From contig NZ_JADPRT010000005.1 of NCBI RefSeq assembly GCF_015690355.1, positions 62,001 through 126,000 of the forward strand: a DNA stretch of 64,000 nt. The letters run 5' to 3'. Numbering within the stretch: position 1 is the stretch's first letter; each line of letters starts with the position of its first letter. Source of the stretch: Streptacidiphilus fuscans. GTDB lineage: Bacteria; Actinomycetota; Actinomycetes; Streptomycetales; Streptomycetaceae. The notes under the pieces are model-generated. The model was given only the letters and a program-made list of their open reading frames with translations, did not search any database and was not told the DNA's origin. Of the stretch, positions 51,883 through 61,011 are shown piece after piece. The translations under genes were made by a program, and so were the position numbers.

Positions 51883-52385
51883 CCCTCCGAGAACTCACCG
51901 CCCAGGACGCGCCCGCGATCCAGCAGGTCTTCGCCGGCGCGTCCGCCCACTACACGCGAGGCCGCGAAATGACGCCCGAGGAGGCCGCCAACGCCGTCGC
52001 CTTGTACCTCGCCCAGGCACGCGCCCTGCCCCGTCGCCACTGGGCCTACGGGATCACCGTTGCTGGTGACCTCCTCGGCCTCCTTCGTTTCCGGCTCCGC
52101 TCCGCCGACACGGTGACGGTCAGTTACGTCCTACGCGAGAACGCCTGGGGCAACGGCTACGCCACCCAGGCTGTGCGGCAGGCCGTGCCCACCTGCTTCG
52201 CGCACGCCACGGCCGAGCGCCTCGAAGCCAAACACCACCCGGACAACGTCGCCTCCGGCCGAGTCCTCGACAAGGCCGGATTCATCCGGATCGGCGTCTC
52301 GAACGTCCGGACCGAGGATGGCACCGTCGTTCCCTATCCCGTCTACGAGCTGCGACGGATATCGGCTCTGACGGTGCCTGGGTGA
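51879..52385 (+). CDS. GNAT-family acetyltransferase (RimJ/RimL-like)
   Basis: A 168-residue GNAT enzyme (LRELTAQDAPAIQQVFAGAS, ENAWGNGYATQAVRQAV for acetyl-CoA binding, NVASGRVLDKAGFIRIG). The GTG overlaps the kinase stop (GTGA). RimJ-like enzymes acetylate protein N-termini or amino groups of small molecules. It closes the coupled operon that begins at 49435, and a second GNAT lies in the divergent unit. Confidence 0.85.
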   Translation: MTLRELTAQDAPAIQQVFAGASAHYTRGREMTPEEAANAVALYLAQARALPRRHWAYGITVAGDLLGLLRFRLRSADTVTVSYVLRENAWGNGYATQAVRQAVPTCFAHATAERLEAKHHPDNVASGRVLDKAGFIRIGVSNVRTEDGTVVPYPVYELRRISALTVPG

Positions 52386-52433
52386 GACGGAATCTCGGGG
52401 TGTTGGACAACGGCTGTAGGGCATGCTGGTGCG

Positions 52434-52937
52434 GTGGATGAAACGGAGGCGGCATGGCAGTCGTGGCTGTCAGGACTTGATTCGTCCGGGCGGGCCGCTG
52501 CCGAATTGCTCAGGACGCAGTTCGAAGCGCTCGGCGCGGCGGACGCGCCAGTGTGGGCGCGTTCGGAGATCGATGAGAACCAGCCGCAGTTGGCGCGCAT
52601 TGTGCTGCTGCGTTCGCTGTGGCGTACTGCGATAGATGGCTGGGCCAGCCCGGGAGCATTGGAGCGGGTGGCTGCGGCCAAGCGGCTGTTGGACGAGGGG
52701 GCCGACAGGGACGACCTGGTGCTCCTGGTGCGGGTCGCCGCCTACGAGGCTGTCTCCGCTGTGGTTGACGAGCTGGATTCAGGTGCGGACATGAACGTGT
52801 CCGGCATGGACGTCGGATGGGTGGTCATGGAGTCCGACACAGAGGGCTCTCCCACCGGTCGACCTCTCGCGGGCCTCCACGAGGACTTGCTGACGATGGA
52901 TCCGAGTGGGCGCGAGGGCGAGGACCTCGTGCGGTAG
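52434..52937 (+). CDS. hypothetical helical protein
   Basis: A 167-residue acidic, Ala/Leu-rich protein (WLSGLDSSGRAAAELLRTQF, PQLARIVLLRSLWRTAIDGW, DLVLLVRVAAYEAVSAVVDE) with no recognised family. The GTG start lacks a clear ribosome site. It sits 48 nt after the GNAT gene and may be a separate unit. Confidence 0.55.
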   Translation: MDETEAAWQSWLSGLDSSGRAAAELLRTQFEALGAADAPVWARSEIDENQPQLARIVLLRSLWRTAIDGWASPGALERVAAAKRLLDEGADRDDLVLLVRVAAYEAVSAVVDELDSGADMNVSGMDVGWVVMESDTEGSPTGRPLAGLHEDLLTMDPSGREGEDLVR

Positions 52938-53080
52938 GTCCCAGTACCGGTCGGTCCCCGGTCGCAGGCGCGCGGCCGGGTGGCGCGGATACGCATCCGA
53001 AGCGGTGAGTCCTTGCCCGCTCGAAGGGCTTGCCGCCACCAGACCTTGAAGTGGCACGGCCGGGCCATAATGATCAACCG

Positions 53081-54223
53081 ATGACAGAAATGCCGCCCGC
53101 AGCCGGTCATACCTGGGACAGACTCACCAGAGCCGCTGAAGTCGACCGCCGAGCAGGCCTCTCATGGCTGTCCGCGCTTGGCTTCAACCGTGCCGCACCC
53201 ACGGGGGTGCTCCTGAGGCTCCTGGACGTCGGCGAGACCTCCTTTCTGTACCGCGAGGATCTGCCTGACAGCGTCATCGAGGCCGCCATCCTCCACCCGA
53301 CGCGGCAGGTTCGCGCCAGCGTCGCCGAGATCCGTCGCCTGTCGCCGGGCCAGTGGGAACGGCTCGTCGCCGCGACCCCTGAGCCGGACCTGCGCGAGCA
53401 GTTTGCCGAGCTTGCCGAGGAACGCCTGGAAGCACGTCGAATGTCACGCGGCGGCCGGGGCGTCGGACGCGCGCCTCGGCCCGACGCCGAACCGCCCGCC
53501 ACTCCCGACGAGATCGCGGCGATGGCCGCTCAGGTTCCTGACATCGACCCGCAGGGCTCGACGATGGCCCTGTGGTGGATCGGTGCTCTGCACGCCAACG
53601 GCGAGGCCATGCGTCAACTCGCCAGTTCCCCCAAGCTGTTGGTCCGACGCAGCGTAGCCAGGGCACCGCGTCTGCCTGCGGATGTGGTGTCCCTCCTCGC
53701 TCGTGACCAGGATCGTGTTGTACGTCTCTTCCTGGCCGAATCCTGCGAAGACGCACCAGCGGACATGCTCTTGGAGGTGGCCGCGTGGTGGGAGGGGAGT
53801 CTTTCGTTTCCAGGCAGACCGCGCACCCATCCGAACTTTCCCCGCGACGGCCTGCTGCGGTTCCTGGAAGATCCGAACCCGCGCCTGCGTGCGCTCGCGC
53901 TCGACGACCCGGACTCCAGCGCGGTCCACGCTGACCGGCTCAGCCTGGATCCTGATCCGATCGTCCGTCGAGCGGCCGCCGAGGACCACCGGCTCCCTGC
54001 GGTAGCAGCGGTCAGACTGGCCGCAGACCCCGATCAGGGCGTTCGCTGGCGAGCATGCACCAACCCGGTAGTCCCCGCGTCCGACCTGGTAGTGCTCCTA
54101 CTCGACCCACACACCGCCCAAATGGCCGCCCGCAACCCCGCTGTCCCCGAATCTGTGATGAAGCGCATGATCACGCTCGGGACTCCGTTCATCAAGGCTC
54201 CGCATCGCCCGGCACGGAAGTAG
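53081..54223 (+). CDS. hypothetical protein with degenerate HEAT/LRV-like repeats
   Basis: A 380-residue soluble protein with repeated helical units built on the theme VRRSVARAPRLPADVVSLLA, VVRLFLAESCEDAPADML and VRWRACTNPVVPASDLVVLL, about 25 residues each. This is typical of leucine-rich-variant or HEAT-like repeats. The start ATG was chosen over an upstream frame extension. No partner is evident from context. Confidence 0.65.
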   Translation: MTEMPPAAGHTWDRLTRAAEVDRRAGLSWLSALGFNRAAPTGVLLRLLDVGETSFLYREDLPDSVIEAAILHPTRQVRASVAEIRRLSPGQWERLVAATPEPDLREQFAELAEERLEARRMSRGGRGVGRAPRPDAEPPATPDEIAAMAAQVPDIDPQGSTMALWWIGALHANGEAMRQLASSPKLLVRRSVARAPRLPADVVSLLARDQDRVVRLFLAESCEDAPADMLLEVAAWWEGSLSFPGRPRTHPNFPRDGLLRFLEDPNPRLRALALDDPDSSAVHADRLSLDPDPIVRRAAAEDHRLPAVAAVRLAADPDQGVRWRACTNPVVPASDLVVLLLDPHTAQMAARNPAVPESVMKRMITLGTPFIKAPHRPARK

Positions 54224-54316
54224 GGCAACGAGCGCTTCCCCACCTTGTCGGTGTCGAGATGACAGGCGCGAGGGTGATCGCTTGCCCGTCAGAGGTGTCT
54301 GGCAGACTCCGCGGGC

Positions 54317-54730
54317 ATGGGAATGTTCACGCAGTCCAACAAGGCGGATAGTGCTGGTCAGGCCGGGGAACGGGCCGACCTGAGTGTGCTTCTGATGCAG
54401 GGCGAGGACATGATCGAGCAGGTGAGCTGGGCTCATATGTCGTGGGGCCTGGGCTCGGCAGACCGCTGGGACCTGGAGCAGGCGACCGGCATCATCACCT
54501 GGACCTTCCCCGACAAGACCGCGACCGCGCCGGCTCAGCTCCTCGGAAGCTTCGCCCCGAGAGCGGGCTCATGGATGTGGGCCTGGGCCAACCAGAGCCT
54601 CCTTCCCGCCATGAGCCGCGACTCCCGCAGCTTCTGCGACTGGGCGGAGGCCAACGGGCATCCCGGGCTGGCTCAACCCAAGATTGACGCTGACGAGCAG
54701 ATGGCTTCGACGCTCGCCGGGCCCTGTCCC
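54317..54730 (+). pseudogene. DUF6882-like protein, C-terminus lost
   Basis: The N-terminal 135 residues match the DUF6882 style (IITWTFPDKTATAPAQLLGS, SWMWAWANQSLLPAMSRDSR, DWAEANGHPGLAQPKIDADE). After QMASTLAG the frame becomes unrelated and runs into the convergent gene ending at 54773. The normal last 60-80 residues are missing, so the gene appears truncated by a deletion. Confidence 0.6.
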
Positions 54731-54772
54731 ACAAGCGACGGCGACGGGCGAGCCGGCCAAGTTGCCGCGAGG

Positions 54773-55528
54773 TCAGGGAATCCAGCGGGCCTTCACTCGA
54801 TCCGCCACCGTGAACTCGGTGGAGCAGTCCGTGCATGTCGCCCGCCCGAACAGGTAAGGCACCCCACGAGCCAAGTCCGTCTGTCCGTCCGCAGTCGCCC
54901 GATCATGCAGACGCCTCGGCAAGTCCTCCAGGTCACCTTCTGCTGCCGGACGCAGCGGAGACCGAAGGACGTCTCCCGACGCGTAATCGTCGCTGCAGCA
55001 GAAGCAGTCGTCCGCCTCGATCACGACGCACAGGTTCACACCGCAGTACGGGCAGTCGACCTCGTACTCTCCGGTCGCCAGGCCTTCCAAGCACCTGTCC
55101 CAGACCTCCACGCCCTCGAACGACAGCAAGGACTGGAGCAAAACTACGTAGTCGTCCACCGCGGTCGTCCGGCTTAGGCACTCGTCCGTGAGCTGATGCA
55201 GCACCGCGAGCGGAGCCGAGAAGACGTCAAGAGGTCCACCGACCTCGGACAGTCCCGGCGCGCAGGACGCGATTGCCCCAGCCGCTTCCAGCACGGACGG
55301 CAGGTCATCCGGGCGGCACGACGCGGCGATCTCGGCCAGCCGCGGGAGAGCCGCAAAGCTCGCCGAGAACGCCGTGTCGAGCTGCGGACAAAGGTGATCC
55401 ATCAGCTCGGACAACACGCCACTCGGATCACCCGCGAATCGCTCCAGCAGGACAGGAACGTGTTCCGCCGGACCGCATGCATCGCTGAGCGTCGCCCACT
55501 CCGTCATGCGCTCATCCAACCAGGGCAC
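54773..55528 (-). CDS. hypothetical protein with two zinc-ribbon-like Cys pairs
   Basis: A 251-residue protein. The first half is helical (VPVLLERFAGDPSGVLSELM). The second half has DCPYCGVNLCVV with CFCCSDD, and CTDCSTEFTVAD near the end, which look like zinc-binding knuckles. The start may be at 55528 or the internal Met at 55507. No family name is known. It may bind nucleic acid or simply use zinc structurally. Confidence 0.65.
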   Translation of the reverse strand: MPWLDERMTEWATLSDACGPAEHVPVLLERFAGDPSGVLSELMDHLCPQLDTAFSASFAALPRLAEIAASCRPDDLPSVLEAAGAIASCAPGLSEVGGPLDVFSAPLAVLHQLTDECLSRTTAVDDYVVLLQSLLSFEGVEVWDRCLEGLATGEYEVDCPYCGVNLCVVIEADDCFCCSDDYASGDVLRSPLRPAAEGDLEDLPRRLHDRATADGQTDLARGVPYLFGRATCTDCSTEFTVADRVKARWIP

Positions 55529-55749
55529 CCCGACCCTCGCAGGGGCCGGGTCACTTCAACCCATCCCCAAGCGGGGCCGACGCACCGTCACGGTCAGGGC
55601 CCGGCCACTCTCAGTCGCCTGGCCCTCGACGCGCTCTTCGCTCCCCACGACCCCCACTCAGTTGCCGAGCGGACGAACTGAGGCGAAGAGCAGCCCTGGG
55701 GAATATCACGGGTCTGGCCGCGACGTGAATGATCTTGAATGCGGCCCTG

Positions 55750-56109
55750 TCAGGTCGCTGATGCAGCCTTCAGCTCTTCGAAGATCACTCCAGGGTCCCT
55801 TTGTGCCAGGTAGCGGAAGTGCCAGTGGATGGACCCGTCCTCGACGGCGAGCGAGGACAGCGAGACGCCTTGAGGTGTGATGAACCGCGGCCTTTCCCAC
55901 TGCTGGGCAACCACGGCGATCGAGGAGCCTGCACAGGTCAGGACCCAGCTGGCCTTGCCCCCCGCGATCGAAGCGAGGTAGTCGCTCTTGACGACGGAGG
56001 TGATCGCTTCACCAGCTGACATTTCGGCAGGCAGATCCCTGGTCGCGCCATGTGGGGCGTCGGCGTCATCCCCCATTGCGACGCTGTCCCTGGTCAGATG
56101 CACCTTCAT
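55750..56109 (-). CDS. hypothetical protein
   Basis: A 119-residue protein (KVHLTRDSVAMGDDADAPHG, YLASIAGGKASWVLTCAGSS, HWHFRYLAQRDPGVIFEELK). The internal ATG at 56109 gives a natural start; the upstream frame extension is short. It resembles small orphan proteins next to SUKH/immunity-type genes in actinomycetes. The function is unknown. Confidence 0.6.
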   Translation of the reverse strand: MKVHLTRDSVAMGDDADAPHGATRDLPAEMSAGEAITSVVKSDYLASIAGGKASWVLTCAGSSIAVVAQQWERPRFITPQGVSLSSLAVEDGSIHWHFRYLAQRDPGVIFEELKAASAT

Positions 56110-56210
56110 GGCCGGGATTCTAGGCGGCTGAGCCAACCCTCATGCCGAGCCCGCCCGTCACGCGGTCGCGGCCAGAGACTTGACGGCTCTGACCGGAATT
56201 GGGCGAATGA

Positions 56211-56528
56211 TCAATGAGAGGTGCCGGTCAGTCCCTGCCGAGTGGGCACGGCTCGTCCGGTCGGCACGGGCACCGAGTACATCAGGGCGAGGACGACGCT
56301 CCGTGCATCGGGGCGGTCGTATCCGGTCGATGAGCGGATCTCATCGATGGCCGTGTTGATCTTTCCCTCGTGGATGAGTTCCTGAGCACGTTCCTGAACC
56401 GCCTGCGGCACCGGCAGCTGCAGAGCCCTGATGATGTCGGGATCCCAGCTGCTCCTTCGCATACGCCACGCGAGGAAGCGCCTTCTGAGCGGCCATCCCA
56501 TCGCTCCTCCGAACCCGTGCCAGTACAT
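56211..56528 (-). CDS. hypothetical protein abutting the ISL3 element
   Basis: A 105-residue protein. The C-terminal part (QERAQELIHEGKINTAIDEI, RSSTGYDRPDARSVVLAL) resembles a short helical L7/L12-like motif. The ATG lies 4 nt from the transposase stop, so the ISL3 element probably replaced its native upstream region. The residues before WHGFGGAMGW would then come from the insertion junction. Confidence 0.5.
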   Translation of the reverse strand: MYWHGFGGAMGWPLRRRFLAWRMRRSSWDPDIIRALQLPVPQAVQERAQELIHEGKINTAIDEIRSSTGYDRPDARSVVLALMYSVPVPTGRAVPTRQGLTGTSH

Positions 56529-56532
56529 CACT

Positions 56533-58132
56533 TCAGTGGCTGCTGGAGAGGATACGGATGCGAAGGAGCCGGAAGGAAGCCCGGCCATACATGGCCCTCT
56601 TGAGTGTCTTGACTCGATTCACGTTGCCTTCGACTCTTCCAGAGCTCCATTCGAGGGTGAGGCCGGCGGGGACGGCGTCGAGGTCCTGACGAAGGAAGCC
56701 GGCGAATGAGCGGACCGGGGCGGGGCCGTTCTGCTCGGCCTGGCGGATCCACTCCAGCAGCAGGGCGCCGCGGCGGTTGACGAGGAGGTCGCGGAAACAT
56801 CGGGCCAGATCGCAGGCTCGGGCGTTGTCGGGGCAGGCGAGCTTGACGTCGAGCAGGCTCTCCACCTCCCGTTCTGTGAGCGTCTCCCGAGGACGCATGA
56901 TCCACGAGGTAATGCGGCGAGGGCTTGGGGTCTCGGCTCGGACGGGCTGCCGTGCCGGCACGGAGCTTGGCCAGGTAGGGCGTGATTGTCGAGTAGGCGC
57001 CCTGGTAGCCGCGGGCCCGGATCTCGTTGAACAGCTGACGGCTGGTGGTGCATCCGGCGACGAAACGGCTGTTGAGGTAGGGCTTGAACGGGTCCAGGAC
57101 GCCGCTGGGGCTTCGGTCGCAGGCTCGGGCCAGGAGTTCGTCCAGGCTGGTCTCCCTGAAGTGGCGGACGGTCTTGCGGTCCAGTCCGAGCTGGCGGGCG
57201 ATGGCGCTGATCGTCCACTTCTCGTCGAGCAGTCGGTGCACGTCCGCGTAGCGATCGCGGGTGCGCTCGACGATCGAGGCGCGTGGTAGCTGAGGCGGTG
57301 GCAGGTCGATGGCCGGCGGTTCGACGGGCTCGCGTTGCTCGATGTGTTTGCGCAGGCAGGCGCGGTGCTGATGGCACGTCTTCTCGACTGCAGCGGCCAG
57401 GTTCTGCAACATATGCCACCGGTCGGCGACCTCGGTCGCGTGCGGCGCTGCTTCCTTGATCGCCTTTGTGTACGCGATGGCTCGGTCCCGACATACGATC
57501 TCGACCCCGGGATGGGTGCGGAGCCAGTTGGCGAAGGTCTCCGAGGTGCGGTCCGGGAGCACGTCGACGACTCGGCTGGTCTCGACGTCCACGAGCAGGG
57601 TGCCGTAGGTTTTGCCCTTACGGAATGCGAACTCGTCGACGCCCAGGACGCGGGGCGATCGCTCCGGCGCGTCGGGGGCCTCCAGGAGGCCGAGGAGCTG
57701 AGTGCTTCCGGCGCGCAGGTTGATCCGTTGGCAGAGCCGTTCCCCGGGGCGGCCTCCGAGCTCGGCGGCGATGGCCTGCAGCCAGAGCTTCAGCCCCAGG
57801 CCGGAGCGCCGATGACGCTCACTCAGACCGCGGACCTGCTCGACGAACGTCAGCCGAGGGCACTGGCGTCGGTCGCAGAAGAAGCGTCGGACTCGCAGGC
57901 GTATCGACAGTCGCCGCCCAATCAATGGTCGTTCAGCGAGGGTGCGCCAGTACCGGGAGTGGACGCGCTTCGCGCGGGTTGAGCAGTCCGAGCATCGCGG
58001 CGGATCGCCCCGGGCCGACATCTCGGCGGTGACCAGCTCAGCGCAGATGCTCAGTCGCTCCAGCACGACCTCGGTTCCGAAGGGCAGCACCTGCTCGATG
58101 GCACCGGTCTCCATGCGGAGAAGATTCCGCAT
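56533..58132 (-). pseudogene. ISL3-family transposase with one frameshift
   Basis: The first frame (58132 to about 56950) has a zinc-finger-like start (CSDCSTRAKRVHSRYWRTL), the first Asp in VLGVDEFAFRKGKTYGTLLV, a second in CRDRAIAYTKAIKEAAPHA, and an HTH (WTISAIARQLGLDRKTVRHF). A frame change near 56950 gives PVRAETPSPRRITSWIMRP, and the final Glu region SSGRVEGNVNRVKTLKRAMY. The pieces make one ISL3 (IS204/IS1096/IS1165-type) transposase. Terminal repeats could not be defined. Confidence 0.85.
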
Positions 58133-58289
58133 GGAAACGATCCTGCATGCAGGGCTCTGACCTGGCCTTTCACGGAACTCCGGCCAGACCCAATTTCACG
58201 AATCCTCATCAACCGTATCTCCCTCGGGGCGCCGCTCAGGGTGGCGGAGCAGTAGACCCCTGTCACGCCCTACGTCAGAACTCAGGTCG

Positions 58290-58823
58290 TCAGCCTTCCA
58301 GGCTCTCCGCCCACCCCGTCAGAACCGCGAAGTCCTCTTGGCTGAGACCGAAGCGTGGGTCGACGCGGTGCAGTAGCGCCGGCCCCTCATGATGGGCGGC
58401 AACCCACTCGCGATCCCCTCGCGTGATCTCATCGTCGACCCAAGCGAACGGCCGCCCCGCGGCCCACGCGACAATCGGCCGTGTCTTCCAGTGACGCCCG
58501 GCCCGGACGTCCCGGTCCTCATCCTGCGAAGGCCCCGGCCAGGAGACAACGGGCAGGCGCGGCAGGCCGAGCCGCGGCGCGACACACTCATTCGCTTCCT
58601 CCTCCCACGTCGTCGCCCAGACGAGCTCGAAACCCAGCACCGCCAGCCGACGCCCCACTCAGGGATCAATCCGTGCCAGCAGCGGGGTCGCAGCGCCAGC
58701 CCCCGGTTCGACGCGATGGCTCGGCGTCGGTCCCCCAAAGGGAATCAGCGGCCCGTCGACGTCCAGGAAGAGCAACGGCGGAACAGCCCAGACTGTTGCG
58801 TCGTTGCGCGAGGGCTCGGTCAT
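58290..58823 (-). pseudogene. HAD-like hydrolase with in-frame stop
   Basis: The nucleophile motif LLFLDVDGPLIPFGG opens the protein; ELVWATTW, the Lys in HWKTRPIVAWAAGRP and VDDEITRGDREWV follow in HAD order. Between LLARIDP and VGRRLAVLG the frame has TGA (58659-58661) with no change of phase, most simply a CGA-to-TGA nonsense mutation. Its ATG overlaps the stop of the upstream DUF6193-like gene. Confidence 0.75.
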
Positions 58824-59587
58824 CAGCTCTCGCGGTCTCGCAGGTCGTGGTCGGTCCCGGCGATGGCCGGCCCCCAGCTCGCCGGCATGCGGGCGACAAC
58901 CGACGCTGCCGCTTCCTCTGCCGAGTAGGAGGGCTCCAGGCTGAACTCCTCGCCGCGGTGCCGCACCGCGTAACGACCGTCGCCCAGCGGACAAATGGCA
59001 GAGACGTCGCGCGAGAAGGGCCAGCCGGTGCAACGGCTGAAGTGCAGACTGCCATGGCTCGTGGAGGGAAAGAGCATGCGAAGCCTGGGTTCCGCGTGAG
59101 CCGCGCGGATCATCTGCAGATCCAGGCGATGCCCCGGCTCCAGATAGCGGCGCCACTTCTCCGCCACAGCATGGTCGGGGCCGCGCTGGTGAGCCAGTGC
59201 CATGGCCGAGACCTCCAAGAAGGGTGCCACGTCACCCAGCTTGGCCAAGGAGACACCTGCATGCCAGGCTGACGCCGCAACAGCGAGTTCGGTGAGGTCG
59301 CTGGTGGACCCATTCGTGAGGTTCACGCCCTCCCCCCAGGCGGCGACGACGAACACGCGCGTCGCCGAGCCGAGGGTCACGTTGAAACCGTCGAGGCGAG
59401 GGTTCCGGCTCCCGACCCGCGCAGCGATGGGCGAGTCACTTCGCGAGGTATGAATCTCACCGACATCCAGGCCGTTGTCGGCCGCACACCGCGTGAGGGC
59501 GGCGGCGAGGCTCCCGGCGGCCGCAACGTCGGGGTAGAGCCCGGCATCGGGTTGCTGCGGCTGCCGCACAGGACCAGGTCGAGTCAT
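58823..59587 (-). CDS. DUF6193-like protein
   Basis: A 254-residue protein opening with YPDVAAAGSLAAALTRCAAD and containing DLTELAVAASAWHAGVSLAK and a VAPFLEV motif, the pattern of the DUF6193 family of actinomycetes, often near natural-product genes. The biochemical role is unknown. It precedes and overlaps the broken HAD gene. Confidence 0.6.
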   Translation of the reverse strand: MTRPGPVRQPQQPDAGLYPDVAAAGSLAAALTRCAADNGLDVGEIHTSRSDSPIAARVGSRNPRLDGFNVTLGSATRVFVVAAWGEGVNLTNGSTSDLTELAVAASAWHAGVSLAKLGDVAPFLEVSAMALAHQRGPDHAVAEKWRRYLEPGHRLDLQMIRAAHAEPRLRMLFPSTSHGSLHFSRCTGWPFSRDVSAICPLGDGRYAVRHRGEEFSLEPSYSAEEAAASVVARMPASWGPAIAGTDHDLRDRES

Positions 59588-59814
59588 CCCGACATGATCG
59601 CTCCGGGACCACTGCCGAGGCCAGGATTATCGGGAAGCGGTCACTCGCCCCTGGACAGTGATCGCTAACCGGCGCTTCGATGGCTCGCCCAGACCCCTTC
59701 GTCAGTCCCCCATGGTCGCCGTCCCGTGGGGAATCCCGCGATCACGAAGGTGCGGATTTGCGCAACGCTGATCACGCAGAACATAGAGACGCCCCGACGG
59801 CCGATAACGTGACA

Positions 59815-60246
59815 TCAGCGGGTGGGGGTGGTTGGCCCGTAGGTAGTGCAGAACGTGCAGTCACAGCTGGTGAGGGAGTTCGCCTGACAATGGGCGGTCG
59901 GCCAGTAGCGGGATGTGCAGGGCTCTGGGGCGAGCAGCGTTCCGTCGCGAGGCACTGTCCTGTCGCACCAGGTGCAGCGGATGGCTGCAGGGACGCCGGC
60001 TTCCTGCAGCCGGCGGGCCGCTAGGATCGCCGTGTCCAGCGGGGCTTCCTCCAGGACCGCCACGGGCGTGCTGTCCAGGAGAAGCTTGCTGTGCCACAGA
60101 CTCAGTCCGGTCACCGCTCTGACAGCCTGCAGGGCCTGCCGTCCACTGCTGCCGGATTCGGTCACGTTCACGGTGAATCCTGGATCCTCCACTGACGCGT
60201 CTCCTCCAACAACGGGGCACCTGGCCCTCAGTATGTCGATGGACAT
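59815..60246 (-). CDS. ribosomal-L7/L12-C-terminal-domain-like protein with Cys-rich tail
   Basis: A 143-residue protein. Residues about 25-90 (FTVNVTESGSSGRQALQAVR, VTGLSLWHSKLLLDSTPVAV, TAILAARRLQEAGVPAAI) follow the fold and spacing of the L7/L12 C-terminal domain (KxxVIKxVRxxTGLGLxEAK). The last 50 residues have seven Cys (CTWCDRTVP, PCTS, HCQANS, CDCTFC), suggesting a zinc or disulfide module. It is not a ribosomal-stalk protein, because it lacks the N-terminal dimerisation domain. Confidence 0.7.
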   Translation of the reverse strand: MSIDILRARCPVVGGDASVEDPGFTVNVTESGSSGRQALQAVRAVTGLSLWHSKLLLDSTPVAVLEEAPLDTAILAARRLQEAGVPAAIRCTWCDRTVPRDGTLLAPEPCTSRYWPTAHCQANSLTSCDCTFCTTYGPTTPTR

Positions 60247-60443
60247 GACCTACGTCCCGTCAGTTTCCCGTGACTGCTGAGCTCCCCCTGATCAGGTAAT
60301 CGCGGGGGCCCGGTCGGAGCGTCTTAGCGGTTCGCGCTGGAAGTCCTTCGAGGGTTGACGGGTAGCTGCTGTTGTGCGTGGGGTTTTGCAGGAGCGCTAA
60401 CGGTCCGTTGGCGCAAGCTCGGCGCACAGTTACGCTGCTGCGA

Positions 60444-60938
60444 TCAGCGGGTGTTGCGCAGGGTGCGGGAGCGATCGGCGCCAGCGGGTTCGATGCAGTG
60501 GGACTGGACGTGCTCGTAGGCCAGTGTGGTTTGCACGTCCGCGACCTCGCGGCGGTCGGTGAGACGGTCGATGACGAAGGCGTATACCCCGTTGACGTCC
60601 GGGACCGCGATGTGGATGAGGAAGTCATAAGCGCCGGATGTGACGAACAAGCCGATGGTTTCGGGCAGTTGTGCCGCCCATTCGCGGAATCCCTCGATAA
60701 TCGGGCGGGCTGGTGGCCGGATGCGAACAGAGATGAGCGCCTGGACAGGGCGCCCGGCAGCTTCGAGATCCAGGGCCGCGTGATAGCCGGTGATGATGCC
60801 GTGCTCGCGCAGCAGTCTCACACGCTCCAACGAGGTGGAGGGAGAGACTCCTGCCTTGGCGGCCAGATCGCGGTTGGTCTGCCGTGCATCGTGCTGCAGT
60901 TGCCGCAAAATGACCCGGTCCACTGAATCAAGTTCCAC
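60444..60938 (-). CDS. Lrp/AsnC-family regulator
   Basis: A 164-residue protein with an N-terminal HTH (LDSVDRVILRQLQHDARQTN, VSPSTSLERVRLLREHGIIT) and the RAM ligand domain (ALISVRIRPPARPIIEGFRE, FVTSGAYDFLIHIAVPDVN). GTG 60938 with AGGAAG just upstream was chosen over an ATG 7 codons earlier that has no ribosome site. It is divergent from an EamA exporter gene and is very likely its amino-acid-responsive regulator. Confidence 0.9.
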   Translation of the reverse strand: MELDSVDRVILRQLQHDARQTNRDLAAKAGVSPSTSLERVRLLREHGIITGYHAALDLEAAGRPVQALISVRIRPPARPIIEGFREWAAQLPETIGLFVTSGAYDFLIHIAVPDVNGVYAFVIDRLTDRREVADVQTTLAYEHVQSHCIEPAGADRSRTLRNTR

Positions 60939-60959
60939 GATTCTTCCTATCTTCCGCAT

Positions 60960-60983
60960 GAAGTTTGGCAGCCCATAAACTTC
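60960..60983. promoter_or_regulatory. inverted repeat operator between Lrp and EamA genes
   Basis: GAAGTTT (60960-60966) and AAACTTC (60977-60983) are perfect inverted half-sites with a 10-base spacer, midway in the 73-base divergent intergenic region. It is the likely Lrp/AsnC binding site. Confidence 0.65.
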
Positions 60984-61011
60984 CCCGGATGTTTGTCTAG
61001 CGTATCGGGTT

